Part shown: in pieces, positions 44,701 to 53,051 of the stretch | Layout of the letters: each line of letters opens with the position of its first letter | Numbering within the stretch: position 1 is the stretch's first letter | Notes under the pieces: generated by a model | Databases searched by the model: none | Seen by the model: the letters and a program-made list of their open reading frames with translations, nothing else | What the model was told of the DNA's origin: nothing | Assembly: GCF_002154225.1 (NCBI RefSeq) | Contig: NZ_MTSE01000004.1 | Location: 186,001-250,000, forward strand | Reading direction: 5' to 3' | Origin: Hymenobacter crusticola | GTDB lineage: Bacteria; Bacteroidota; Bacteroidia; Cytophagales; Hymenobacteraceae | DNA: 64,000 nt | Position numbers and translations under genes: made by a program

Positions 44701-45557
44701 ATACTGGCGTAGACGTTGCCGGCCCCGTCCACGGCTAAGCCGGCGTCTCCTGGCGACAAGTAGGGCGAGCCTTGAAAAGAAGGAGGAAAAATTGAGCGAA
44801 ACTCGCGTAATACTTGACCGCCAGGGCTGAACTTCTGCACCCGGTGACCGGCGCCATCCGATACGTAGATGTTGCCTCGGTAATCCAGCACCACCCCGCG
44901 CGGCGCGTAGAACTGCCCAGGGCCGGGCACGCTGCCACCTCCAACGCCAGCACCGATCATCTGCAGCAGTTGTCCTTGCGCATTGTACTTGCGGACCCCG
45001 CTCCAATAGTCAAGCACGAATAAGTTGCCGCCAGTGTCCACAGCTAGGTCGGTGGGCCAGTAGCCGTTGCGATTGGTTAGAGGGTCGGGTAGCAGGATTT
45101 TGCTAATGAATCGCCCTTGCGAATCAAACTTCTGTATGCGTGGCGGAAAGCTTTGGCCTTCCAATCCGAATATGTTTCCCTGCAAGTCGACGGCAAGGCT
45201 GGTGAGTACACCGAACTGCCCATCTGCCAGCCCAGGCGCGCCGATAGAAGCCAGTTGCTGTCCAGCGGCGTTAATCTTGATGATGCGCGGCTGGTTTTGG
45301 TCGATATAATAGAGGTTGCCCGCCTCATCCTGCCGCATGTGAGGGCCATATATCCCTGGCGTGCCCAGCGTGCGTTCGAACCGGAAGTCGCGTAGTTGGG
45401 CGAAAGCAGGAGTAGCTATTATCAGCAAACAGGCTGAAAGAAAAAGTCTTGCCCTTTGTGCCTTCCAATAACCGACAAGAGGTATGCGGGATTGCGCGCA
45501 CGTTACCTGTCCCAAGAAGCTCAACAACAAGCCGAATACATGTAAAGGAATCGCCAT
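41781..45557 (-). CDS. Giant secreted NHL / TIG-repeat protein with T9SS sorting domain
   Basis: This 1258-residue secreted protein has these domains in order. An NHL-type propeller comes first (about 55-340; GNLYYIDQNQPRIIKINAAG, SLAVDLQGNIFGLEG, GVVLDYRGNIYVSDGAGHRV). An SdrD-like Cna-B domain follows (ISGKVFQDLNNDCVQQANEP, about 345-400). Next is a region with DSYDPNDKQVVPQG and YQIRFQNTGNDVAYRVAVVDTL. Four IPT/TIG beta-sandwiches span about 850-1175, each opening with a P-x-G-x-x-G-x-x-V-T-[LI]-x-G pattern. A C-terminal type A T9SS signal closes it (VTVYPNPTQDKVTISW to the basic Leu-rich end). It is probably an adhesin or surface protein. The N-terminus has two hydrophobic stretches, about residues 4-20 and 38-53; the second (ACLLIIATPAFAQ) looks like the real signal peptide. 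Confidence 0.85.
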   Translation of the reverse strand: MAIPLHVFGLLLSFLGQVTCAQSRIPLVGYWKAQRARLFLSACLLIIATPAFAQLRDFRFERTLGTPGIYGPHMRQDEAGNLYYIDQNQPRIIKINAAGQQLASIGAPGLADGQFGVLTSLAVDLQGNIFGLEGQSFPPRIQKFDSQGRFISKILLPDPLTNRNGYWPTDLAVDTGGNLFVLDYWSGVRKYNAQGQLLQMIGAGVGGGSVPGPGQFYAPRGVVLDYRGNIYVSDGAGHRVQKFSPGGQVLREFRSIFPPSFQGSPYLSPGDAGLAVDGAGNVYASIGRNNYITMFEGNSTRQVKLEGGAGIITVNQRGTRLTCAYQGQNKLEFYGATTQPLENLISGKVFQDLNNDCVQQANEPALPNMVVVAEPGSFYGLTDENGNYTVAVDTGAYTVQQLLPAPQPGRVVQQRCASTAAIFFRSYGNAVGGPNFGNQVTTAPHLTVSVASDRRRRCFRNNTAVSYANTGFAAAPNATVTVALPPEVIFVRADVPHTRDAAGHYVFQVGALPPNQHGTIHIQDSVSCGNPAIRGLTVCTRAWITPVTTYAPPSGWNQASMAVTGQVVGSNQVRFAVSNRGSRATSDSLTLRIYQDAQLAMIRNISRAAGDSLVLRWSATGPVVRVEVDQPTNHPYGQKASATVELPALRTTTLPSAAMLSMSPNDPYPEVAEDCQPILDSYDPNDKQVVPQGVTAQHYTPTTEALRYQIRFQNTGNDVAYRVAVVDTLAANLDLRTLQVGAVSHPYLLTITGHQRPVLTFTFDNIMLPDSTHNLAGSHGFVQFSIKPKAALPARTRIDNFADIFFDYNEPVRTDTTTNRIYDLPLNVVPAIALQYSEVLASPTITAIAPAQGRFGTLVTLTGRNFSPTTTGNRVAFNGVVAQVQSATSTTLTVRVPTGAATGAVTLTTADGGAHSIPFTVFQPPTLTSVTPGEGQPGSTVILSGTHFSAVTAQDTVAFNGIPARVLAATANSLQVVVPMGATLGTISVRTLGGSVESAQPFQVWYPPTITSALPGRARTGAIVTLTGTNFAPVASRNVVTFGGGQVGQVLQASATHVAVKVPATAQTGPIQVQTPGGQATTATDLLIIPAPLITSFSPTHGPVGTTVTITGRNFREEGLNDTILFGRLAAHILRATATSVDVVVPRGASTGALFAAGAGGTGKSAETFSVSTLPLNEAVTVYPNPTQDKVTISWRHADFVVERVHIYTPIGDLIATELVPAATSDELTVALTHCRAGLYLAVIETPVGRIVKRITLL

Positions 45558-46003
45558 AAATTAAGATAGCGCTGCTGATAGTTTTTGAGATAAAACACGA
45601 TAGCAAGCAAAGATTAGACGAGCTTTCATCAGCTTATCAGCGCAGCGCCACATTCTTTTTTAGCATTGCTTCCCAATGAACTGATAGAGATAATAGTTGA
45701 GAAGTACTTGTAGATAAAACCTGGGAAATGCCTCAGAACTGCCTACGTAGAAATTGTATTAATTATAGGGGCTACAGTCCTCAATTTGACCGTGTGCTAG
45801 TGGAAATATCTGCTACGCCTGTGAGTACCCACCCAACTTAGTAGAAAAATAGGGCATCAGAAGTAAGCTGTTGAGCACTTGCGCCTGCGTACTAGGCTGA
45901 TAAACACATTATTCGCCGTCACGCCGTTACTAAATAAGCACAGCAGGACATCCTATACTGTGCTTATTTGGTAACGGCGTGACGGCGAATGATAACTAAC
46001 TAT
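45558..46003. other. Intergenic region before the mannose cluster
   Basis: This 446-base gap should hold the promoter of the giant T9SS protein at its left end and a long palindrome at 45911-45990 on its right. Nothing else was recognised. Confidence 0.5.
45911..45990. repeat. 80-base hairpin with 33-base arms
   Basis: Arms 45911-45943 and 45958-45990 are inverted copies with one mismatch and a 14-base loop that itself contains AGGA/TCCT. It lies 13 bases after the stop of the minus-strand GH92 gene and probably ends the mannose operon. The sequence is unrelated to the 37401 hairpin but has the same architecture. Confidence 0.72.
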
Positions 46004-48379
46004 CTATTGGATTGAAGGCGGCGGAGTCTTCGTGCCCCAGGTCTTGTTTGGCTGGCCGCCCATCGTGAACACCAGCTTGCCGCCTTGCATCAACTCGTCG
46101 CGGTAGAGCCAGCAGTTGGCGAGGGGCTTGCCGTTCAGCTCGGCACCCTGCACGTACACGTTCTCCTTGGAGGTGTTTTTCGCCTCGATTACCAGCTTTT
46201 TCTGATTACCGAGCTGAATAGTCGATTTGCTGAAAATGGGGCTGCCTAGCTCCACGATAGGCCGGCCATCCGTGAAACCCTTCACGTCGAACAAACCTAG
46301 GGCCGTGATGACGTACCAGGAGCCGAGCTGGCCTTGGTCCTCATCCTGGCCGTAGCCGTAGCCGTGGATGGGCTCGGTACCGTAAAACTCGTCGCAAATC
46401 TGGCGGGTCCATTTTTGTGTGAGCCAGGGCTGGCCCGAGAAGTTGAATAGCCAGCTGATATGCAAGCAAGGTTGGTTGCCGTGGTTGTAGATGGCCTTGA
46501 TGCCGGCAAACGCGTCGATTTCCTTGCCGCCGCCAAAGCCCGTCTTGGCCGAAGCGGTGAAGAGGCTGTCGAGGCGGTTGTTGAACTTCTCGCGCCCTAG
46601 GGCCGCAACGAGCCCGGCAGGGTTTTGGGGCACGTAAAAGGTGTACTGCATGGCATTGCCCTCCTGGTAGCCGCGCCAGGGCTCAAACGGGTTGAAATTG
46701 CCGGCGAAAGTGCCGTCAGCTAGCTTGGGCTGCATGAGCTTGTTCTGCGGATTCAGAATCTTTTTCCAGCCGTCAGAAAGCTTGATGAGCTGATCGTAAT
46801 CGGCTTTTTTGCCCAAGCCCTTCGCCATCTGCGCGGCTGCAAAAGCGCTGAAGCTGTACTCTAGGGTGTGCGAATTGGAGAAGTACGCGGCCGTGGAATC
46901 CGTTTTGAACCAGACGCCTTTTTCTTCTTTGTAGCTGTCTTTGAAGGGCACGTAGCCGTACTGCGTGAAGGCCTTTACGTCCATTTTGCCCGAGCCAAAG
47001 GGGCGGTTGCGCCAGTTCAGCTCGTTGGCGCGCACGGCTTGGTAGGCTAGGTTCACGTCGTAGTTGCGGATGCCGGCCTGGTAGGCGCCCGCAATGGCGA
47101 GTCCCACGAAGTTGGTACCCACCCCCGACACGTACTCGCTGTTGGCTAGGCCGTCGCCGAACCAGCCCCGGTCGCGGTACACTTGCAGTTGGGTGTTCAC
47201 GAAGTTGCCGTACCACTCGGGATACGACAGCGCCCAGAGTTGCGTCAGATTCCAATAGCCGCCCCAGATGGCGTCGGTGTTGATGAACTCGGGCTTAGGG
47301 CCCGGGCCGCTGGCCACTAGTTTACCGGTTTGGCCGCCATGTTTGGGGTAGTCGCCGTTTACGTCGCTGGCAATGCCGCGCCCTAGCAAGGCGTGAAACA
47401 GGCCGGTGTAAAACTTGGTTTTGTTCTGCTCGTCGGGGCCTTCTACCGCGATTTTACTTAGCTCACGCTGCCAAGTAGCTTGCGCGGCAGTGCGGGCTTG
47501 GTCGAAGGTCAGGGTGCGGGCCTCGGCCAGCAAGTTGGCTTTTGCATTGGCAATGGACGTGTACGAGAGGCCCACTTTCAGATCAATCTTTTCCTGCGCA
47601 GCAGTTTGGTAATTAAGCACTAAGCCCGCACCCTTGCCCGTAGCCGAGTTCTTATTCTCCTGCGTACCGGCCGCCGTGAAGGCACCCACACTCGCTGGCT
47701 TCTTGCTGATTTCGCCGAAGAAGTACATGTTCACCTTGCCTTGGGGGTCGTAGGTTTGCACGTACTTCGGGTAGGTGCTCACGAAGCCTTCCACGTGCGT
47801 CGCGTCTACCATCCGGATGCTGGCATCGGTCACTTCCCCGCTCTCGCCCTGCTTGTTGCCGATGTCGAGAATGACATGCGCCTGGTCGTTTTTGGGGAAG
47901 GTATAGCGGTGAAAGCCTACCCGCTTGGTGGCTGTGAGTTCGGCCGTGATGCCGTAGTCATCGAGCAACACTTTATAATAGCCAGGCTCGGCGACTTGGT
48001 TTTTGCGGTCGAAGCGCGAGCGGTAGCCGGAGTTTGGCTTGTCGAGGTCGCCGGGCTTCACGCGCAGCTCGCCCGTGGTGGGCATGAAGCTTACGCCGCC
48101 CACTTGCCACTCGTGAAAGTGTACAAACCCTTCGATGGAGTTCTGGCGCGTATCGTAGCCCACAGCTTCCCAACCCGAAGCGTTGCCGTAGTGGCCGTTG
48201 GTGGAGGGCGCTAGCTTGGCCATGCCATAGGGCACCGCCGCCGGAGTGTAGAAAAACCACCGGCTGTGCGCCGTCCCGATGTTGGGGTTGACGTACTTCA
48301 GCACGCTCTGCGCACTGGCTTCGCCCACGGCCAAAAGCAGTACCAAGGGCAACACGCCGGCAGGGAATGACAGCTTCAT
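46004..48379 (-). CDS. GH92 alpha-mannosidase, exported
   Basis: This 791-residue exo-acting alpha-mannosidase of glycoside hydrolase family 92 is a Ca2+-dependent inverting enzyme. A signal peptide (MKLSFPAGVLPLVLLLAVGEASA) is followed by the N-terminal beta-sandwich opening VNPNIGTAHSRWFF and GFVHFHEWQVGG. The alpha/alpha barrel includes FYTGLFHALLGRG, NTDAIWGGYWNLTQLW, YQEGNAMQYTFYVPQ and NHGNQPCLHISWLFNFSG, with the acidic catalytic-loop motif GYGQDEDQGQLGSWYVITALGLF near residue 685. It is the last gene of the manA-deoR-MFS-GH92 operon. It likely releases mannose from alpha-mannosides; linkage specificity cannot be read. Confidence 0.9.
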   Translation of the reverse strand: MKLSFPAGVLPLVLLLAVGEASAQSVLKYVNPNIGTAHSRWFFYTPAAVPYGMAKLAPSTNGHYGNASGWEAVGYDTRQNSIEGFVHFHEWQVGGVSFMPTTGELRVKPGDLDKPNSGYRSRFDRKNQVAEPGYYKVLLDDYGITAELTATKRVGFHRYTFPKNDQAHVILDIGNKQGESGEVTDASIRMVDATHVEGFVSTYPKYVQTYDPQGKVNMYFFGEISKKPASVGAFTAAGTQENKNSATGKGAGLVLNYQTAAQEKIDLKVGLSYTSIANAKANLLAEARTLTFDQARTAAQATWQRELSKIAVEGPDEQNKTKFYTGLFHALLGRGIASDVNGDYPKHGGQTGKLVASGPGPKPEFINTDAIWGGYWNLTQLWALSYPEWYGNFVNTQLQVYRDRGWFGDGLANSEYVSGVGTNFVGLAIAGAYQAGIRNYDVNLAYQAVRANELNWRNRPFGSGKMDVKAFTQYGYVPFKDSYKEEKGVWFKTDSTAAYFSNSHTLEYSFSAFAAAQMAKGLGKKADYDQLIKLSDGWKKILNPQNKLMQPKLADGTFAGNFNPFEPWRGYQEGNAMQYTFYVPQNPAGLVAALGREKFNNRLDSLFTASAKTGFGGGKEIDAFAGIKAIYNHGNQPCLHISWLFNFSGQPWLTQKWTRQICDEFYGTEPIHGYGYGQDEDQGQLGSWYVITALGLFDVKGFTDGRPIVELGSPIFSKSTIQLGNQKKLVIEAKNTSKENVYVQGAELNGKPLANCWLYRDELMQGGKLVFTMGGQPNKTWGTKTPPPSIQ

Positions 48380-48477
48380 AAAACGGTTTTAAATAATGTG
48401 GTAAAGTAGCAGGGTGTTAGAAAGTCAACATCTCTTTAGCTCGTCATGCTGACCTTATTCGATATGGCGCTTATTCG

Positions 48478-49854
48478 TTACCGCCAACTCCGCTCGATTT
48501 CTTCCAGGCTGCGGCCCTTGGTTTCGGGTACGGCCCGCCACACAAATAGGAAGGTGAAAGCCGAAAGCGCAGCGTAGAGGCCAAAGGCGCCGGCCAGACC
48601 GGCGGCTTTTACCAATGACAAGAAGGTGTAAGAAATAAGTGTGCAGGCTATCCACAGGGCTACCGTGGCCAGCGAGGCCGCCCGACCCCGCACGGCGTTC
48701 GGGAAAATCTCGGTAATCACGACCCACACGCCGGGCCCTAGCCCTACCGCGAAACAGGCTACATAAAGCATGATGAGCCCGAGCAACAACGGCCCCGGTG
48801 CGTGCAATTGCAACGCCACTACTAGCGCGCCCAACGCCAGGGCCATGCCACCCGACGCAAACAGCAGCAGCGGCTTGCGCCCTACCCGGTCGATGATGAA
48901 CAGCGCTACAATAGTGCCCGCGAAGTTGATGCCCCCGATAAGCGCATTAGCGCCAATGGCTGACGAGGCACTTTGTCCGTTGTACTCAGTGAAAATAATG
49001 GAGCCGTAGTACAGGATTGTGTTGATGCCCGTGATTTGCTGCAACACCGCCAATATTACCGCGATGCGCAAGGGACGGCGCAAGCGTGGCTGGCGTAAGC
49101 TAGCTTCTTCGCCGCGCTCAGCGGCCAAGGCCGCTTGGATTTCTTCGGCTTCGGCGGCCGCAGCAACTGGGCCGTTGAGGCGAGTGAGCGTACCGAGAGC
49201 TTCGGCTTCGCGGCCCCGACCCAGCAACCAACGCGGGCTTTCAGGCACGAGCAGCAGCGTGAGCATAAACAGCAGCGAAGGCAAAGCAGCTGACGCAAAC
49301 ATCCAGCGCCACGACGCCAGCCCTAGCCCGGCTAAGTAATAGCTAGCCACGTAAGCCAGCAGAATACCCGTCACGATAGCTAGCTGATTGAGCGTCACGA
49401 GCTTGCCACGGATACGGGCCGGCGCGATTTCGGCGATGTAAAGCGGTACTAGCAGCGAAGCCACCCCAATAGCAAGGCCGCCCGCCAGCCGCGCCACCAC
49501 AAATTCGGTGAGTGTGCGGGGCACTGCCGCCGCCAGCGCCGAAAGCGTGAACAGCATTGCGGCCGCAAATAGCAAGCGGCGCCGTCCGTAGCGGTCGGTG
49601 AGCCAGCCGGCAATGGCCGCGCCGGCCACTGCGCCAAATAGGATGCTACTAGCCGCTAGCTCGGTTTGCGAATCGGTCAGGCCGAAGTCCTTTTTCAGAA
49701 AGACCAAAGCCCCGTTGATGATAGCCGTGTCGAACCCGAAAAGCAACCCGCCGAGCGCTGCCACGGCCGCAATCAGGTACACGTAGCTGGCACTACCCGT
49801 TGGGCCGGCAACAGCAGCGGGACGGGTGGAATTAGGAGCAGCTTGGGGAAGCAT
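48478..49854 (-). CDS. Sugar-porter MFS transporter
   Basis: This 458-residue, 12-segment inner-membrane permease has the sugar-porter signatures. These are AALGGLLFGFDTAIINGAL in helix 1, the DRYGRRRLL loop 2-3 motif, VPESPRWLLGRGR before the central loop, QQITGINTILYYGSIIF in helix 7, DRVGRKPLLL in loop 8-9 and the terminal VPETKGRSLEEIE. Such proteins carry hexoses, usually by proton symport. The position between GH92 and the DeoR gene suggests mannose as substrate. The ATG at 49854 is preferred over 49929, which would add an atypical hydrophobic stretch. Confidence 0.92.
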   Translation of the reverse strand: MLPQAAPNSTRPAAVAGPTGSASYVYLIAAVAALGGLLFGFDTAIINGALVFLKKDFGLTDSQTELAASSILFGAVAGAAIAGWLTDRYGRRRLLFAAAMLFTLSALAAAVPRTLTEFVVARLAGGLAIGVASLLVPLYIAEIAPARIRGKLVTLNQLAIVTGILLAYVASYYLAGLGLASWRWMFASAALPSLLFMLTLLLVPESPRWLLGRGREAEALGTLTRLNGPVAAAAEAEEIQAALAAERGEEASLRQPRLRRPLRIAVILAVLQQITGINTILYYGSIIFTEYNGQSASSAIGANALIGGINFAGTIVALFIIDRVGRKPLLLFASGGMALALGALVVALQLHAPGPLLLGLIMLYVACFAVGLGPGVWVVITEIFPNAVRGRAASLATVALWIACTLISYTFLSLVKAAGLAGAFGLYAALSAFTFLFVWRAVPETKGRSLEEIERSWR

Positions 49855-49944
49855 GGCAGGGTGGGATGAGAAAGCGTTAAGGATCAGAAGGAAAGCAGCG
49901 ATTGGTAGTATTTCGGCAAGCGGGCGCACCTCAATGTGCGGGCT

Positions 49945-50745
49945 TCACACCAGCAGCACCTCAATACCTAGCTCACGGAAAGGTGCTACTTGGTCTTCGG
50001 TAGCGCCCGTGTCGGTGATGAGCTGGTGCACCTCGGCGGCGGGGCAGATAAGCGACGTAGCGACCGTGCCGAGCTTGGTGTGGTCGGCCACCACGATGCG
50101 GCGCTTCGCCTGCCGTACCATCACTTGAATCACGGCGGCTTCTTCGGGGTGCAGCGATGTTAGGCCCCTCTGGGCATCGATGCCATTGACGCCGATAAAA
50201 ATCTTATCCACAAAGAATTGGCTGAGGGCCTGGGTCGTGGCCGGGCCTACCAGCGAGAACCACCCGCCCGTCAGGAAGCCGCCCGTTACGAACACGCGCA
50301 CGTCGTTGCGGTGACTCAGTTCCATGGCCACGTTTACGGTGTTCGTGACGACCGTCACGTTGGCGCCGGGTCGTAGGCTGCGGGTCACCTGCGTGGTGGT
50401 GGTGCCGGCCGTGAGGGATATCATTTCGCCTGGCTGAATGAGGGCCGCTGCCGCGAGCCCGATGCGGCGCTTCTCGGATAGGTTGCGGTCGATCTGCTCA
50501 TGAAAGCTAGAGTCGTAGCGAAAGGGCTCGTACAGCAGGGGCTCCCGCGGCACGGCGCCGCCGTGCGTGCGCCGCAGCCAGCCGCGCTGCTCCAGCTCCA
50601 TGAGGTCGCGCCGCACGGTAGCCACCGACACGCCAAACAGCGTGGCTAGCTCGTCGACGGCGACGGTGCCGGTATGCAGCAGCTTTTCAACAATGGTTTG
50701 AGCGCGGACTGTCGCGGCATTGTCGGAAGTTAGTAAGTCAGACAC
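49945..50745 (-). CDS. DeoR/GlpR-family transcriptional regulator
   Basis: This 266-residue regulator has an N-terminal DeoR winged helix (VDELATLFGVSVATVRRDLMELEQRGWLRRTHGGAV, residues about 28-65). The C-terminal sugar-phosphate-sensing DeoRC domain has ISLTAGTTTTQVTRSL, VTVVTNTVNVAMELS, FVDKIFIGVNGID and RRIVVADHTKLG. Such proteins are usually repressors released by a phosphorylated sugar. Its position within the mannose genes, 66 bases after manA and 90 before the MFS gene, suggests local control by a mannose or fructose phosphate. The effector is inference. Confidence 0.93.
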   Translation of the reverse strand: MSDLLTSDNAATVRAQTIVEKLLHTGTVAVDELATLFGVSVATVRRDLMELEQRGWLRRTHGGAVPREPLLYEPFRYDSSFHEQIDRNLSEKRRIGLAAAALIQPGEMISLTAGTTTTQVTRSLRPGANVTVVTNTVNVAMELSHRNDVRVFVTGGFLTGGWFSLVGPATTQALSQFFVDKIFIGVNGIDAQRGLTSLHPEEAAVIQVMVRQAKRRIVVADHTKLGTVATSLICPAAEVHQLITDTGATEDQVAPFRELGIEVLLV

Positions 50746-50811
50746 GGTAGGAAGCTAGTTTTCAGGATAATCTATAAGGGTGGCCACAGGACGAAGTCGG
50801 GCTGCCTAGGC

Positions 50812-52581
50812 CTAGGTGCGCACGTAGGCTTTCATCGTAGCGCATTCCGTACCGGCACCTAGGCCGTGGGGCCGGATGGTATAGGCCCCGACCGCCGCGG
50901 GCACGATAAACGTTTCGGCGTAGTGCACCACGAAGGGCTCGAATGCGCCACTCGGGCTTTCGACAACAGCTTCCGCGCCTTGCACCAGGTTCAGTACTTG
51001 CACGCCGCCGTGGGTGTGGTGCGGCACCACATCCGTAAACCAGTGGCGGCGCGTCTCGATGAACTCGCGCTCGTGCAGGCCAGTGCGCTCCTCTCGCCAG
51101 CCGGGGCCGGAGGCTACAAGTTCCACTTGGTTCACGAGGTTCTGCTCTACCCAAGCTGTGGTGCGGTCGGGCTGAATGTTGGCCGCGCCGTGGGCTAGGT
51201 GGATCGGCCGGGGCCGCCCGTCGAGGCCTAGGCGGTTCCAATCCCAGAGCTTGAAGGTGAAAATGTAAGGAGTAGCCGAAATTTCCAGCACCATGCCGTT
51301 GGCGCCCGAACAGTGGATGGTGCCCGCCGGAATCAGGAAATGGTCGTGTGGGCGCGCCGGAAACTCGTTGATGTACTTAGTGGCGGGAAAAGGAGCGTTG
51401 GGGTCGTCTTGGGCGAGTTGCAAATCGGCCAGCATGGCAGGAAAATCGGCGTCTTCCTTCATCCCTAGGTACACCACGGCTCCCGGCTCGGCGTCCAGCA
51501 TGTAGTAGCTTTCGTCCTGGGTATAGGCTAGGCCAAATTTATCGTAGGCGTATTCCGTGAGCGGGTGCACTTGCAAGGAGAGGTTGCCGCCGCCCATGGT
51601 GTCAAGAAAGTCGAAGCGGATGGGAAACTCGGTGCCGAAGCGCCCATGCACGGCCTCTCCGAGCAGCTCGTGGGGGTGAAAAAAGACCAGGTCGATGCTC
51701 GGGATTTCTACGCGCGCTTCACCGAAGCCCAGCAGCAGGGAATTTTCTTCGGGTACGCAGTCGAAGCCCCAGGCGTAGTTGGGCGGGCCGTCGGGCAGGT
51801 CGCAAACCTCGCGCAGCCACTGCCCGCCCCAAACACCAGGGTCGAAGAATGGCACAACTCGGAATGGCCGCCGCACGGTAGCCGCTAACCCGGCTCGCAA
51901 GTCGGCCCCGCGGATGAGCTTAGGCACGGCGGGGTCGTTCGTATCGAGCAAAAAGTCGGCGCGGGGCAGTACTTGCTTTTTCAAGCGGTCGGCCGCCCGC
52001 CAATCCACGAAAAAGGCACGCTTGTACTTAAGGCTAGCTTTTTCGGTGAAGTTGTCGCTGCCGAGGTTGGCAATTTCGCCGCGCCGCTGCCGCCGCTGAA
52101 TCTCCCAGCGAGCTAGGTCGGCATACACGACCACGGCAGGGTTCGGGCACACCAAGGCGGCCCCGGTACCCACAACTACGACTAGCTGCCCCATGGCCTG
52201 CGCCAAGGTCGCTTGCGCCTTCTGGAGCTTCTGGGGGGCAAAAAAATCGGCTACCGTCAGCCCATTGAGCCGGCCGAAGACAGGGTCGTCGGTGAGCGGA
52301 CCAGCCACCATTTCGTCAATTTCGGCAGGCGTGCGATAGAGGTCGTCGGCTACTAGGTACTGGCCGGGCTGCAGGGTTTGTGCTAGCTCTTGGCGTAGCT
52401 GCCCTAGGTCGGTGCCAGGGTAACATTCCACGGCTAGCACCTGGGGCTGGTCGGGGGCAGTTGGGTTCGCGCGGAGTGCTGCCTGCAACGCCCCGATGAT
52501 GGCCGGCCATCCGGTTTGGCAAGCACCTGCCTCCGCTGCTACTGGCACGCAGGGAAACTTGTCGTAGTTCGAGGAGCGCAT
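50812..52581 (-). CDS. manA: Class I mannose-6-phosphate isomerase with long N-terminal domain
   Basis: This 589-residue enzyme interconverts mannose-6-phosphate and fructose-6-phosphate. The catalytic cupin half (about residues 250-589) has GGQWLREVCDLPDG, GGNLSLQVHPLTEYAYDKFG (zinc ligands Gln and His), KYINEFPARPHDHFLIPAGTIHCSG and EISATPYIFTFKLWDWNR. The first 240 residues are extra. They contain VLAVECYPGTDLGQLRQEL and VYADLARWEIQRRQRR then KYKRAFFVDWRAADRLKK, a pattern reminiscent of uridine-kinase-like P-loop folds but with no Walker A Gly-Lys-Ser/Thr. Bacteroidota PMIs of this length are common. The start at 52581 (MRSSNYDKFPCVP) fits the family; upstream residues are spurious. First gene of the mannose operon. 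Confidence 0.85.
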   Translation of the reverse strand: MRSSNYDKFPCVPVAAEAGACQTGWPAIIGALQAALRANPTAPDQPQVLAVECYPGTDLGQLRQELAQTLQPGQYLVADDLYRTPAEIDEMVAGPLTDDPVFGRLNGLTVADFFAPQKLQKAQATLAQAMGQLVVVVGTGAALVCPNPAVVVYADLARWEIQRRQRRGEIANLGSDNFTEKASLKYKRAFFVDWRAADRLKKQVLPRADFLLDTNDPAVPKLIRGADLRAGLAATVRRPFRVVPFFDPGVWGGQWLREVCDLPDGPPNYAWGFDCVPEENSLLLGFGEARVEIPSIDLVFFHPHELLGEAVHGRFGTEFPIRFDFLDTMGGGNLSLQVHPLTEYAYDKFGLAYTQDESYYMLDAEPGAVVYLGMKEDADFPAMLADLQLAQDDPNAPFPATKYINEFPARPHDHFLIPAGTIHCSGANGMVLEISATPYIFTFKLWDWNRLGLDGRPRPIHLAHGAANIQPDRTTAWVEQNLVNQVELVASGPGWREERTGLHEREFIETRRHWFTDVVPHHTHGGVQVLNLVQGAEAVVESPSGAFEPFVVHYAETFIVPAAVGAYTIRPHGLGAGTECATMKAYVRT

Positions 52582-53051
52582 GGAACTAACAGATTGGTAA
52601 AGAGAAAGATATGGCTGCGTTGTCGGCAGGTACATTCGTCTTGTTGACAACGCAGGTGGCCAAATCAACGGCGGGCTTGGCTGTGGAGCAACACAAGCAG
52701 CAGGGTTGATGCCGATGAGTAGTGGTTGTAAATATTGCTAATAAAATGTTCTTTTAGGTATCAAACGATCAAAATAACTTTTACTTCGTCATTCTAGCCG
52801 TTGCTTCGCCAAAGCAGATAAGGTCAAAAAATCACCAGTATCATCTTTCTGCTACGAGGTTGTCTGTATTGTATAGATTAGCTGCTACGCTCAATAACAT
52901 ACAGTAGGAGAGAGGATAAGACTAAAGCAATTCAAAACAGCTGCCCATTATTTTGAAGATAATTCCTGTGTAAAAAGAACAAGTACCTAGCCTAGCACCT
53001 CTTGGCTCTTTGCTTACCACTATTTCTGCCCGGCTCTTGGATACGATACGC
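52582..53051. other. Divergent promoter region of the mannose cluster
   Basis: This 470-base gap lies between manA (minus) and the second GH92 gene (plus). The right half is AT-rich. A spaced inverted repeat at 52617-52653 lies close to manA. No coding frame was seen. Confidence 0.5.
52617..52653. promoter_or_regulatory. Candidate operator near manA
   Basis: GCGTTGTC (52617-52624) and GACAACGC (52646-52653) are perfect 8-base arms 21 bases apart, lying 36-72 bases upstream of the manA start. The form fits a regulator site, and the DeoR-family protein of the operon is the obvious candidate. I saw no second copy near the other mannose genes. Confidence 0.3.
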
